The position numbers and the translations under genes were made by a program. This document shows positions 34,432 through 43,372 of a DNA stretch of 64,000 nt, piece after piece; the first letter of the stretch is position 1, and each line of letters begins with the position of its first letter. The notes under the pieces were generated by a model. The model did no database searches. It was not told the DNA's origin and saw only the letters and a program-made list of their open reading frames with translations. The stretch is from Streptomyces sp. CB02056 (lineage in GTDB: Bacteria; Actinomycetota; Actinomycetes; Streptomycetales; Streptomycetaceae), in the NCBI RefSeq assembly GCF_001905545.1, contig NZ_LIPD01000007.1, positions 278,114-342,113 of the forward strand, written 5' to 3'.

Positions 34432-35631
34432 CTACCGCTGCCCCGGCCAGGGCACCGAGGTCTCCACACCGGCGGTGTAGTCGACGCCGGGGACGTCCCA
34501 GCCGTACAGCTGCCGGAACTGGTTGTAGAACCAGGCGGCCCCGGCCGGGTCGGCGGCCAGCGCGGCCGCCGGGTCGGCCCACAGCTCCCGCACCCGGTCC
34601 TGCACGGCGGGGTCGAGCTCCCAGCCGTCCAGGCGGATGCGGCCCCGGTCGTCCAGGGCGGGTTCCTTCGCGCCGGTCAGCTGCTCCCACAGGTCCACGG
34701 CCTGGTCGTCGGTCGTGCGCCAGCCGTCCTCGCCGAGGACGTTGCGCAGCAGCGAGGTGTAGAGGGCGATGGAGGGGATGGCGGTGGACGCCTGGGTGAC
34801 GGCCGCGCCGGCGACGACGGTGAACGCCCGGCCGCGGTCGGCGAGCACCCCGGTCTGCAGCTCCCGGGCGGTGGCCTCCAGGTGCTCCTTGGCGGCGCCG
34901 ATCGTGCCCTGCCGGTAGACCGGCGCGGTGATCTCGGAGCCGACGTAGGACAGGGCCACGGTGGTGAAGCCGGGGGCGAGCAGGTCCGCCTCGGCCAGCG
35001 CCCGCACCCACAGCCCCCAGTCCTCGCCGCCCATCACCTTGACGGTCGCCGCCCGCTCGGCCTCGTCGGCCGGGGCGAGGTCGACGGTGCCGACCTGCGG
35101 GGCCCCGTCGTCGAAGAGCAGGGACGGCGAGGTGTACGGGGAGCCGATCGGCTTGATCACCGAGTGGTGGACCTCGCCGGTGGCCGGGTCGGTGCGCCGG
35201 GGCGAGGCCAGCGAGTAGACGAGGTGGTCGACCGGGCCGTACCGCTCGGCGAGCAGCTTGAGCACCTCGGCGCGGGTGGCGTCGGCGTAGGCGTCGGCAT
35301 TGACGAAGGTGACGTCTCCCCCGCTGCCCTCGGCCAGGGCGGAGGTCGCGGCGGTGCGGTACCAGCCGGCGGTGGCGGTGCGCCGCTCGGTGGCGGCGCC
35401 CTCGTAGGCGACGCCGATCCCGCGGACGCCGTGGCGGCGCAGCCCGGCGAGCAGGATCGCCTGGCCGTACCCGGCGCTGGCGCCGAGGACCAGGACGACC
35501 GGGGCCCGGCCGGTCGCGGCCGCGGGCTCGATGCGCCGCCACTGGCGGTCGACGGTGGCCTCGCTGCCGGCCGGGTGGGAGTTGACGATCAGGTAGCCCC
35601 GCTGCTTGGGGGTGATCTGCTGGATGCTCAC
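34432..35631 (-). CDS. fabV: Trans-2-enoyl-CoA/ACP reductase FabV
   Basis: 399 residues from GTG 35631 (GGAGAGGG upstream), the normal FabV length. The dinucleotide fold LGASAGYGQAILLA and the active-site Tyr-x8-Lys (Tyr239, Lys248 in PVYRQGTIGAAKEH) are present; other family stretches include VDHLVYSLASPRR and KPIGSPYTSPS. It reduces 2-enoyl thioesters with NADH in fatty-acid elongation and is naturally insensitive to triclosan, so it can act as a resistant substitute for FabI. It stands alone, convergent with the MFS-marR operon. Confidence 0.96.
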   Translation of the reverse strand: MSIQQITPKQRGYLIVNSHPAGSEATVDRQWRRIEPAAATGRAPVVLVLGASAGYGQAILLAGLRRHGVRGIGVAYEGAATERRTATAGWYRTAATSALAEGSGGDVTFVNADAYADATRAEVLKLLAERYGPVDHLVYSLASPRRTDPATGEVHHSVIKPIGSPYTSPSLLFDDGAPQVGTVDLAPADEAERAATVKVMGGEDWGLWVRALAEADLLAPGFTTVALSYVGSEITAPVYRQGTIGAAKEHLEATARELQTGVLADRGRAFTVVAGAAVTQASTAIPSIALYTSLLRNVLGEDGWRTTDDQAVDLWEQLTGAKEPALDDRGRIRLDGWELDPAVQDRVRELWADPAAALAADPAGAAWFYNQFRQLYGWDVPGVDYTAGVETSVPWPGQR

Positions 35632-35643
35632 GCGGTGGCGCCC

Positions 35644-35658
35644 TCTCCGATCCGGAGA
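35644..35658 (-). promoter_or_regulatory. Palindrome just upstream of fabV
   Basis: TCTCCG-ATC-CGGAGA, a perfect 6-bp dyad 13 nt before the fabV start codon, overlapping the 5' edge of its ribosome site. Possible operator or mRNA hairpin. Confidence 0.35.
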
Positions 35659-35979
35659 TCGTGATCAAGGTGTCGGTCGTCCGGAGCCTATCCGCGTCGC
35701 CGGGCGCCGCCCTTGCCATGCCGTCACGGAAGTTGCGGCCCGCGGTTGTCGGGGGTCGTCATTGCGGCGGGCGCCCCGCTTGGGCTATCCCGCTGGGCGG
35801 TCCACGAGGTCCCCCGGTCGATCTCCACGAGGTCCCTCCGGTCGGTGACGTTCCCTGGTCGCACCGTGCCGGCCGTGCTGCTGTCCCGGGCGGCTCACCG
35901 CAACGGCCGCCCGTTCCGCCGTTGGAGTGCTCTGCCGCCGCCGACCGCGCTCGGCCGCCCCGCGCGCCGTACGGCCCAC
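35659..35979. other. Intergenic region without a recognisable gene
   Basis: About 320 bp between divergent fabV and the qcrB-like gene. No supported reading frame. It holds a near-exact direct repeat, TCCACGAGGTCCCCCGGTCG at 35801-35820 and a copy with one inserted base at 35824-35844. Confidence 0.55.
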
Positions 35980-35985
35980 TAGGTT
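35980..35985 (+). promoter_or_regulatory. -10 element for a leaderless qcrB-like transcript
   Basis: TAGGTT ends 6 nt before GTG 35992; there is no Shine-Dalgarno sequence. Confidence 0.5.
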
Positions 35986-35991
35986 CCTGCC

Positions 35992-37701
35992 GTGGACGAA
36001 ACCAGGGCTTCGAACGGGCACCAGCCGTCCGCCGGCGAGCGCGTCACGGCCCGCCTGGACGGGCGGCTGCCGGTCACGGAGGCGGGCCGGGAGCTGCTGC
36101 GCAAGGTCTTCCCGGACCACTGGTCGTTCCTGCTCGGCGAACTCGCGCTGTACAGCTTCGTGGTGCTGCTGCTGACCGGCGTCTACCTGACCTTCTTCTT
36201 CCGGCCGAGCATGAACGAGGTCGTCTACCAGGGCGCCTACCTGCCGCTCGACGGCGTCCGGGTGTCCGAGGCGTACGCGTCGACCCTGCGGATCAGCTTC
36301 GAGGTGCGGGGCGGACTGATGGTCCGTCAGATCCACCACTGGTCGGCCCTGTTGTTCGCCTCGGCGATCGGCGTGCACCTGCTGCGGGTGTTCTTCACCG
36401 GGGCGTTCCGCCGCCCGCGCGAGCTCAACTGGGTGATCGGGGTGACGCTGTTCAACCTCGCGCTGCTGGAGGGGTTCTCCGGCTACTCGCTGCCCGACGA
36501 CACCCTCTCCGGCACCGGCCTGCGGATCGCCGAGGGCGTGCTGCTCTCGGTGCCGCTGGTCGGCACGTACCTCACCCTGTTCGTCTTCGGCGGCGAGTTC
36601 CCCGGGCACGACGTCATCCCCCGGCTGTTCACCGTGCACGTCCTGCTGGTCCCCGGCCTGTTGCTGGCCCTGGTCGGGGCGCACCTGACGCTGGTGGTGG
36701 TGCTGAAGCACACCCACTGGGCCGCCCCCGGCCGTACCAACCGCAACGTGGTGGGGATGCCGTTCTTCCCCCAGTTCCTGACCCGCACGACGGGCCTGCT
36801 GTTCGCGGTGGGCGGCGTGATGGCGCTCTCGGCGTTCCTCGCCGAGGTCAACCCGGTCTGGCGGTACGGCTCCTACCGCCCCGACGTGGTCGGCACGGGC
36901 GCGCAGCCGGACTGGTACATCGGCTTCATCGAAGGGGCGCTGCGGCTGATGCCGGCCGCGGAGACCAGGGTGCTCGGGCACACCCTGTCCTGGAACGTGC
37001 TGCTGCCCGCCCTGGTGGTGCCCGGCCTGCTGTTCGCGGCGCTGTACGCCTACCCCTTCGTCGAACGGTGGCTCGACCCCGGCACCAGCGAGCACCACCT
37101 GTGCGACCGCCCGCGCAACAGGCCCACCCGCACCGCGCTGGGCACCGCCGGGATCACCGTCTACACGGTGCTGCTGGTCGCCGGCGGCAACGACGTGATC
37201 GCGTACACCTTCGGGCTCGACGTCAACGCGCTCACCGTGGTGCTGCGGACGGCGCTGGTCGTGCTGCCGCCGGTGGTCTTCCTGCTCACCCGGCGCCTCT
37301 GCCTGGCCCTCCAGGCCCGGGACCGCGACCGGCTGCTGGACGGCGACGAGACCGGCCGGATCGACCAGGCCCACGACGGCGGCTTCTCCGGCCACCGCCG
37401 CCCGCTGCCCGAAGCCGAGCGGTACGTGCTGCTGGCGCGCGCCGCGGCGGAGCCGGTCACCGCCCCGCAGGGGGCGCCGCGGCACGAGCGGGTGCGCGCC
37501 GCCGCGAGCTCCTGGTTCCACCGTGACCTGGTCGAACTGCCAGCCACCGCAAGGGAGTCGGAGCGGATGGCGGCCGTCCTCACCGCCCCGGCCCACCCCG
37601 CTCCCCCGGCCGTCCCGGCGCCCGGGGCGGGCCCGGGCGGCCCGCTCCGGCGGCTGCTGCGCCGGCTCAGCCCGCGCCGTGGTCGCGGTACTGGAAGATG
37701 A
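35992..37701 (+). CDS. qcrB: Cytochrome b subunit (QcrB-like), stand-alone copy
   Basis: 569 residues from GTG 35992. Cytochrome b landmarks: haem-ligand histidines in RQIHHWSALLFASAIGVHLL and in HDVIPRLFTVHVL...GAHL, the Qo-site PDWY in QPDWYIGF, and about nine hydrophobic helices. The long C-terminal cytoplasmic tail matches actinobacterial QcrB. In the normal bc1-aa3 supercomplex operon qcrB follows qcrC and qcrA, neither of which is here, so this is probably an extra copy. Its 3' end overlaps the convergent ctaF-like gene by 35 bp. Confidence 0.93.
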   Translation: MDETRASNGHQPSAGERVTARLDGRLPVTEAGRELLRKVFPDHWSFLLGELALYSFVVLLLTGVYLTFFFRPSMNEVVYQGAYLPLDGVRVSEAYASTLRISFEVRGGLMVRQIHHWSALLFASAIGVHLLRVFFTGAFRRPRELNWVIGVTLFNLALLEGFSGYSLPDDTLSGTGLRIAEGVLLSVPLVGTYLTLFVFGGEFPGHDVIPRLFTVHVLLVPGLLLALVGAHLTLVVVLKHTHWAAPGRTNRNVVGMPFFPQFLTRTTGLLFAVGGVMALSAFLAEVNPVWRYGSYRPDVVGTGAQPDWYIGFIEGALRLMPAAETRVLGHTLSWNVLLPALVVPGLLFAALYAYPFVERWLDPGTSEHHLCDRPRNRPTRTALGTAGITVYTVLLVAGGNDVIAYTFGLDVNALTVVLRTALVVLPPVVFLLTRRLCLALQARDRDRLLDGDETGRIDQAHDGGFSGHRRPLPEAERYVLLARAAAEPVTAPQGAPRHERVRAAASSWFHRDLVELPATARESERMAAVLTAPAHPAPPAVPAPGAGPGGPLRRLLRRLSPRRGRGTGR

Positions 37702-38062
37702 AGCCGGCGACGGCGAGCGCGAGCACCAGGGCGCCGACGACGATCAGCCAGCGGGCGAACACCAGCCCCAGGGCGAAGACCGTCACACCGACCGCCGCGA
37801 GGGCCGGGTAGCCGCTGCGGGCCGGGAAGAACCCCACCGGCCCGGCGGCCTCCGCGATCTCGGCCTCCTTACGGTCCTGCGCCCGGCCGCCGCCCGACCG
37901 CCGGTACTGGACGAACCAGAACAGCGCGACCAGACCGGACATCAGGAACGCCACCGCCAGGATCGCCTTGCCGGCCGGCTCGCGGGCCCAGAGGCCGTAG
38001 ACCAGCCCGGTCACCGCGAAGAACGCGGTCATCACCGCGAACAGCCACCCCTCCGCCTTCAC
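37667..38062 (-). CDS. ctaF: Cytochrome c oxidase subunit IV, actinobacterial (CtaF-like)
   Basis: 131 residues from GTG 38062 with GGGGGAG 8 nt upstream; the start overlaps the ctaD stop (GTGA). Four hydrophobic segments (FAVMTAFFAVTGLVYGLW, ILAVAFLMSGLVALFWFV, YPALAAVGVTVFALGLV, VVGALVLALAVAGFIF) are the known CtaF topology. It stabilises the aa3-type oxidase. Translational coupling to ctaD supports the call. Confidence 0.92.
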   Translation of the reverse strand: MKAEGWLFAVMTAFFAVTGLVYGLWAREPAGKAILAVAFLMSGLVALFWFVQYRRSGGGRAQDRKEAEIAEAAGPVGFFPARSGYPALAAVGVTVFALGLVFARWLIVVGALVLALAVAGFIFQYRDHGAG

Positions 38063-39774
38063 CGCCCGCTCCCCCGTCCGCCGGTACGGCCGTACGGCAC
38101 ACCGGAGTCGCCGGTCGGCGACTCCGCCGCGGACACCTCCGGATGGTGCAGGTCGAAGGCCGGCGACTCGGAGCGGATCCGGGGCAGCGCGTGGAAGTTG
38201 TGCGGCGGCGGCGGGCTGGAGGTGGCCCACTCCAGCGACCGGCCCCAGCCCCACGGGTCGTCCTCGGCGACCTTCTCGCCGTACCTGGTGGTCCGCCAGA
38301 CGTTGTAGAAGAACGGCAGGTTGGAGACCCCGAGCAGGAACGAGCCGATCGAGGCGCACACGTTCAGGGCCGTGAAGTCGTCCACCGCCAGGTAGCTCGC
38401 GTAGCGGCGCGGCATCCCCTGGGCCCCCAGCCAGTGCATCACCAGGAAGGTGGCCTGGAACCCCGTGAACAGGATCCAGAAGTGCGCCTTCCCCAGCTTC
38501 TCGTCGAGCATCTTCCCGGTGAGCTTCGGCCACCAGAAGTAGAAGCCCGCGAAGGTCGCGAAGACGACCGTACCGAACAGCACGTAGTGCAGGTGGGCCA
38601 CCACGAAGTAGCTGTCGGTGACGTGGAAGTCGATCGGCGGCGCCGCCAGCAGCACCCCGCTCAGCCCGCCGAACAGGAAGGTCACCAGGAAGCCGACCGA
38701 CCAGAGCATCGGGGTCTCGAAGGAGAGCGAGCCGTTCCACATCGTCCCGACCCAGTTGAAGAACTTCACCCCGGTGGGCACCGCGATGAGGAAGGACATC
38801 ATCGCGAAGAACGGCAGCAGCACCTGGCCGGTGGCGAACATGTGGTGCGCCCACACCGACATGGACAGCGCCGTGATGGCGATGGTCGCGCCGACCATCC
38901 CGTGGTAGCCGAACAGCGGTTTGCGGCTGAACACCGGGATGATCTCGCTGATGACGCCGAAGAACGGCAGCGCGACGATGTACACCTCCGGGTGGCCGAA
39001 GAACCAGAACAGGTGCTGCCACAGCAGCGCCCCGCCGTTCGCCGCGTCGAAGGCGTGCGCGCCGAACTTGCGGTCCGCCTCCAGGCAGAGCAGCGCCGCG
39101 GTCAGCACCGGGAAGGCCAGCAGCACCATGACCGAGGTGAACAGCACGTTCCAGGTGAAGACCGGCATCCGGAACAGCGTCATGCCCGGCGCCCGCAGGC
39201 AGGTGATGGTGGTGATGAAGTTGACCGCGCCCAGGATGGTGCCGAGGCCGGCCACCACCAGGCCGAACGCCCACAGGTCCCCGCCCGCCCCCGGCGAGAA
39301 CAGCGGACCGTTCAGCGGCGCGTAGGCGAACCAGCCGAAGGAGGGCGCGCCCCCGGTGGTGAGGAAGCCGCTCAGCACCGTCAGCCCGCCCAGCAGGAAC
39401 GCCCAGTAGGTGAAGGCGTTCAGCCGGGGGAAGGCGACGTCCGGCGAGCCGATCTGCAGGGGCATGATCGCGTTGGCGAACCCGGCGAAGGTCGGGGTGG
39501 CGAACAGCAGCAGCATGATCGTGCCGTGCATGGTGAACAGCTGGTTGTAGCGCTCGTTCGACAGCAGCCCGGTGTCCGGCCCCAGCAGCTGGGCCCGCAT
39601 CAGCAGCGCGAGCACGCCCCCGACCAGGAAGAAGCCGAAGGCCGTCGCCAGGTAGAGGTTCCCGATGACCTTGTGGTCCGTGGTGAACAGCCAGCGCAGC
39701 AGCGTGCTGCCCTGCCGGACCCTCACCCGGGTGCGGTCCCGCGCGGGGGGCGGCGCGGTGGACGAAGCGTTCAT
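38059..39774 (-). CDS. ctaD: Cytochrome c oxidase subunit I (CtaD-like), aa3 type
   Basis: 571 residues from ATG 39774 with GGAGG 5 nt upstream. Metal ligands and channels are intact: MHGTIMLLLFATP (haem a His), WQHLFWFFGHPEVYI (CuB His and the cross-linked Tyr), WAHHMF (CuB), VVAHLHYVLFG (haem a3/a His), D-channel Asp in GSPDVAFPRLN and K-channel Lys in FSRKPLFGY. So it should be an active proton-pumping oxidase. Subunit II (ctaC) and III (ctaE) are not beside it, so it must share them with the main oxidase or be a condition-specific alternative. Confidence 0.96.
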   Translation of the reverse strand: MNASSTAPPPARDRTRVRVRQGSTLLRWLFTTDHKVIGNLYLATAFGFFLVGGVLALLMRAQLLGPDTGLLSNERYNQLFTMHGTIMLLLFATPTFAGFANAIMPLQIGSPDVAFPRLNAFTYWAFLLGGLTVLSGFLTTGGAPSFGWFAYAPLNGPLFSPGAGGDLWAFGLVVAGLGTILGAVNFITTITCLRAPGMTLFRMPVFTWNVLFTSVMVLLAFPVLTAALLCLEADRKFGAHAFDAANGGALLWQHLFWFFGHPEVYIVALPFFGVISEIIPVFSRKPLFGYHGMVGATIAITALSMSVWAHHMFATGQVLLPFFAMMSFLIAVPTGVKFFNWVGTMWNGSLSFETPMLWSVGFLVTFLFGGLSGVLLAAPPIDFHVTDSYFVVAHLHYVLFGTVVFATFAGFYFWWPKLTGKMLDEKLGKAHFWILFTGFQATFLVMHWLGAQGMPRRYASYLAVDDFTALNVCASIGSFLLGVSNLPFFYNVWRTTRYGEKVAEDDPWGWGRSLEWATSSPPPPHNFHALPRIRSESPAFDLHHPEVSAAESPTGDSGVPYGRTGGRGSGR

Positions 39775-39987
39775 GGAACCTCCGCAGCGGAGCCGGTGAC
39801 GCCCCCGGTCGCGGCGCCGACCCCCTCCCCGGCCCGGCGGAGGGCCCGCCCTCGCACGCCATCGCCGACCCTAGCGGCGGCGGCCCGGGCCGCCGGGGCG
39901 CCACGCGGTACGGCCCGTCGACCGGGCGCGGCGCTCCCGCGGACCGGGGCTTCGCTTACGCGGGCCGGGGCTCCGGGGCGTCCGGGC

Positions 39988-40629
39988 TCAGCGCTCCCGC
40001 AGGTCGGGGACCACCTCGCGCAGGCGCTCGGCGCCGATCGCGCCCGCCCGCAGCAGGACCGGCACCTCGCCGGTGATGTCCACGATCGAGGAGGGCACGG
40101 CGGCCGCGGTCGGGCCTCCGTCGAGGTAGACGGCCACCGAGTCGCCGAGCATGCCCTGGGCGGCGTCGCAGTCCTGCGGCGAGTCGTGCCCGGTCAGGTT
40201 CGCACTGGAGACGGCCAACGGCCCGGTGGCGTTGAGCAGTTCGATGGCGACCGGATGCGCGGGCATCCGCACCGCGACCGTCCCGTTGGTCTCGCCGAGG
40301 TCCAGCTCGACCGAATCCAGGTGGCGGGCGACCACGGTCAGCCCGCCCGGCCAGAACTCCTTGACCAGGTCCCGCGCGCGCTCCGTCACCTCGACCAGCC
40401 CGTCCAGCGCCTCCGGGGAGCCGACCAGCACCGGCGAGGGCATGTTCCGTCCCCGGCCCTTGGCGCGCAGCAGGCGGTCGACGGCCCGCGGTGCGAAGGC
40501 GTCCGCGCCCACGCCGTACACGGTGTCCGTGGGCAGGACGACGAGTTCACCGCGGCGCACCGCGGCCACGGCCTCGCGCAGCCCGGCCGCGCGCTCCGAC
40601 GGGTCCGAGCAGTCAAAACGACGAGTCAT
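39988..40629 (-). CDS. L-threonylcarbamoyladenylate synthase (Sua5/TsaC family)
   Basis: 213 residues from ATG 40629 (GGAG 8 nt upstream). YrdC-fold motifs: an N-terminal AVAAVRRGELVVLPTDTVYGVGADA, the KGRGRNMPSPVLVG substrate segment, FWPGGLTVVA and AVSSANLTGHDS. It makes threonylcarbamoyl-AMP for the universal t6A37 modification of ANN-decoding tRNAs. Short single-domain (TsaC) form without the Sua5 extension. In actinomycetes the gene is usually linked to prfA/hemK or glyA; here the neighbours are unrelated within view. Confidence 0.94.
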   Translation of the reverse strand: MTRRFDCSDPSERAAGLREAVAAVRRGELVVLPTDTVYGVGADAFAPRAVDRLLRAKGRGRNMPSPVLVGSPEALDGLVEVTERARDLVKEFWPGGLTVVARHLDSVELDLGETNGTVAVRMPAHPVAIELLNATGPLAVSSANLTGHDSPQDCDAAQGMLGDSVAVYLDGGPTAAAVPSSIVDITGEVPVLLRAGAIGAERLREVVPDLRER

Positions 40630-40846
40630 CAGGGGTCTCCACCGGCGGGCCGCCGGCCCGCCCCGTTCCTCCGGCCCGGCCACCTCTCCGGCCGGACACG
40701 ACCTGGTCAGCCTACCCGTCCCGCTCCCGCCGCCCGGCCACGCCCCGGGGTCGCGGTGTGCGGGGCTCCTCGGCCGCCCGGGTGGCTCGGGACAGTGCTG
40801 CCGTACCGGGCCGCCTTCCCCGGGGGCGGCCGGTGGCGGGCGGACG

Positions 40847-40852
40847 TAGGTT
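40847..40852 (+). promoter_or_regulatory. -10 element for a leaderless transcript
   Basis: TAGGTT ends 6 nt before ATG 40859, without a ribosome site. Confidence 0.5.
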
Positions 40853-40858
40853 GCGCAC

Positions 40859-41200
40859 ATGACCAGTGACGAGACGGTCCCGGCCGTGGGAGTGCGTCCG
40901 CTGGACGAGGTGTTCGCCGCGATCGACAAGGTCAACCGGCGGCCCCGGCCCTGGACCGGCTTCGAGCACGGCGTGCTCGGCGCCTACCGGTGGGCCGCCG
41001 GCGCCCAGGTCGCGGCCCCGGTCACCGCCGCCGCCACGGCCGGCTCCATCGGCCCGTGCCTCGCCCAGCTGCTGGCCGAGTGCCAGGCCGCCGCCGTCCG
41101 CCTCCACCTCGTCCGCACCCAGGGGGCGGACCACACCTACGTCCTCGGCGTCCACCGGGCACTGGCCTGGCTCTGCGGGCTGCACGAGGACCGTCCCTGA
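40859..41200 (+). CDS. Conserved-looking hypothetical protein, 113 aa
   Basis: 113 residues from ATG 40859. Composition: an N-terminal segment RPLDEVFAAIDKVNRRPRPW, an alanine-rich helical middle (VTAAATAGSIGPCLAQLLAE) and a VHRALAWLCGLHED end. No signal peptide; at most one weak hydrophobic helix. The very high G/C third-position bias and the leaderless promoter support expression. Family not recognised. Confidence 0.7.
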   Translation: MTSDETVPAVGVRPLDEVFAAIDKVNRRPRPWTGFEHGVLGAYRWAAGAQVAAPVTAAATAGSIGPCLAQLLAECQAAAVRLHLVRTQGADHTYVLGVHRALAWLCGLHEDRP

Positions 41201-41275
41201 ACGACCGTCCCCGAGCCCGCCGGGCCCGGGGCGTCGAACGGGTGGCGCACGGCGGTGAACAGGGCGCAGGCCCGG

Positions 41276-41431
41276 TCAGTAGTAGTGGCGACGGCCGCCG
41301 ACGGCGTGCCCGAGCGTTCCGGCGAGCCACAGGACCAGGCCGACAACGGCCAGCACGATGCCGATGGTCCACAGGATCGAGATTCCGGTGACGAAGCCGA
41401 TGATGAGCAGGATGACTCCGAGGAGTATCAC
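41276..41431 (-). CDS. Small hydrophobic protein, DUF6131-like
   Basis: 51 residues from GTG 41431 (GGGAG 7 nt upstream), too short for many gene callers. Two hydrophobic segments (ILLGVILLIIGFVTGIS and IGIVLAVVGLVLWLAG) and the tail AVGGRRHYY match, from memory, the short DUF6131 membrane proteins common in streptomycetes. Function unknown. It stands 167 nt downstream of the ThrE-like gene on the same strand. Confidence 0.8.
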   Translation of the reverse strand: MILLGVILLIIGFVTGISILWTIGIVLAVVGLVLWLAGTLGHAVGGRRHYY

Positions 41432-41598
41432 GAGGGTCTCCCGGGTTGGTGGGTGGCTGTCGGCGGGGGCGGCCCGGTCGGCTCGAACCGGCCGCAGCGG
41501 TCGTCCCCGGGGATCGGGGCCCGTCCTGCCCGGCCCGTCTCCACACCCCCCGCGTCTACCGCGCCGCGGCCCGGGCAAACCGCCCCGCCGCTCCCCCG

Positions 41599-43122
41599 TC
41601 AGCGCCGGTGGCGGCCGCCCTGCCGGCGGGGCGGTGCGGCCACCCGGGGCGCGGGCAGGAAGAGCCGGGCCAGCTCGCGGCCCAGGTTGACGCCGATGGC
41701 GAGGGCCATCGCCATCGCGGCGGCCCGCCCGATGCCGCTCAGCCCGATCTCGGGCTCGCCCCGGACGAAGGCCAGCATCCCGAAGTACAGCACCGAGCCG
41801 GGCAGCAGCGGCCCCAGGGCGGCGGTGATGTGCGGCAACGCCGAGCTGCCCCGGCAACGCGCCATGAGCTGGCCGGACAGGCCCACCAGCCCGGCGGCCA
41901 GACCGGTGGCCAGGATCGGCTCGCCGCCCGCGTTCACCAGCACCCCGTACGTGGTCCAGCCGGCCGCGCTGTTCAGCAGGACCGCCGGCAGCGTGGCCGG
42001 CTCGGTGTTCAGCAGCACCGCGAATGCCAGGGTGAGCAGCACCGCGGCGGCGAGCTGCAGCGGGGGGTTGACCGCCCCGGGCGGGACGTCCTGGGCGGCG
42101 AGGTCGGCACCGTTGTTGACGCCGACGTAGAGCACCGTCATCACCCCGACCACCACGCCGGTCATCAGGTAGAGCGCTTCGAGCAGCCGGGCGGCGGCGG
42201 TGAGGTAGAAGCCCGCCAGGCCGTCCTGGGCCGCCGCCACCATGGGCCACCCCGGCAGCACCGCGAACAGCCCGCCGGTGATCACCACCGATCCGCGCAG
42301 GTGCAGACCGTTGAACGACAGCAGGATGCCGATCACGGCGGCGGGCACCGCCGCCACCACGAACTGGTAGAACGCCGGGAGGTCGTGGCGCGCCACCAGG
42401 GCCGAGAAGCGCTCGCCCACCAGCGCGGCGACGACGGCGCTGGCGAACACCAGCCAGGCCCGGGCGTCGGCCCGGCCGCCGATCAGCAGCGTGGCGGCCC
42501 CGGCCATCCCGCCGCAGGAGAGCACGAACAGCCGGCCGGAGTACCGGCGGCGGCGCCGGCGGGCCGCCACCAGGCGGCCGTGCGCCTCGGGGACGGCCAT
42601 CCCGCCCACGGCGATCTCGGTGACCAGCCGGAACACCAGGGCCAGCCGCGCGTAGTCGACGGCCGGGCGGCGCACCGAGCACTCGGCGGTCAGCGAGGGC
42701 TCCGACGGGCCGGGCTGGTAGGAGATCGCCACCCGGGTGAAGGTCACCTGCGGGTCGCAGGGCTGGACCCGGTAGGCGTGGGCGACGGCGAGCATCGCGG
42801 CCTCGACGTCCTCCGCCGCCTCGCCGCTGGCCAGCAGCAGCTCGCCGACCAGCAGCGCGAGGTCCAGCACCCGGGCCGGCTCGACGCCCGTCGGCGGGTC
42901 CGCGCCGGCCCCCTCCGGCGCGGGCCGGCGGTCGGCCGTGGGGGTGCGCAGCAGCGGCAGCATCAGGTCGGGCCAGGGAACCGCGGTGCCGTCACCGTCC
43001 GGTCCGGGCCGGGCGCCCGCCCCGCGCTTCCCGGACGCGGGGGCCTGGGGCGGCACCCGTTCGGGCCGGGTGGGGTGTCCTTCCGGGCCGGCGGGCGCAC
43101 CGAGCTGCTCGTGTTCCGTCAT
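41599..43122 (-). CDS. ThrE-like threonine/serine exporter family protein
   Basis: 507 residues from ATG 43122 (GGGAG 6 nt upstream). After a 75-residue Pro/Gly-rich leader, the ThrE N-terminal domain appears (LALLVGELLLASGEAAEDVEAAM, then FTRVAISYQPG). About ten transmembrane helices follow, arranged as the fused ThrE (five helices) and ThrE2 (five helices) halves. The family exports threonine and serine in Corynebacterium. No amino-acid biosynthesis gene lies nearby, so the substrate is by homology only. Confidence 0.88.
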   Translation of the reverse strand: MTEHEQLGAPAGPEGHPTRPERVPPQAPASGKRGAGARPGPDGDGTAVPWPDLMLPLLRTPTADRRPAPEGAGADPPTGVEPARVLDLALLVGELLLASGEAAEDVEAAMLAVAHAYRVQPCDPQVTFTRVAISYQPGPSEPSLTAECSVRRPAVDYARLALVFRLVTEIAVGGMAVPEAHGRLVAARRRRRRYSGRLFVLSCGGMAGAATLLIGGRADARAWLVFASAVVAALVGERFSALVARHDLPAFYQFVVAAVPAAVIGILLSFNGLHLRGSVVITGGLFAVLPGWPMVAAAQDGLAGFYLTAAARLLEALYLMTGVVVGVMTVLYVGVNNGADLAAQDVPPGAVNPPLQLAAAVLLTLAFAVLLNTEPATLPAVLLNSAAGWTTYGVLVNAGGEPILATGLAAGLVGLSGQLMARCRGSSALPHITAALGPLLPGSVLYFGMLAFVRGEPEIGLSGIGRAAAMAMALAIGVNLGRELARLFLPAPRVAAPPRRQGGRHRR

Positions 43123-43372
43123 CGCGACTCCCTGACCCCACCCCCTCCGCCAACACCGTGCAGCCCTTCAACTACCCGGAGTGACGCTGCGGCGAACGCG
43201 CCACACCCGGCACACCCGTACGAACCGGAGCACGACCGGCCGTACACGCCCCAGCACCCCGCGCGTGCCGACCTCGGAGGCGGGGGCCAGCCGGGCCCCG
43301 GGGCCGCGGTGGCACCGACGGGGCGTGGCCGCGCGACGACGGCGGACAGGCGGCGACCGGGAGGCGGCCGGG

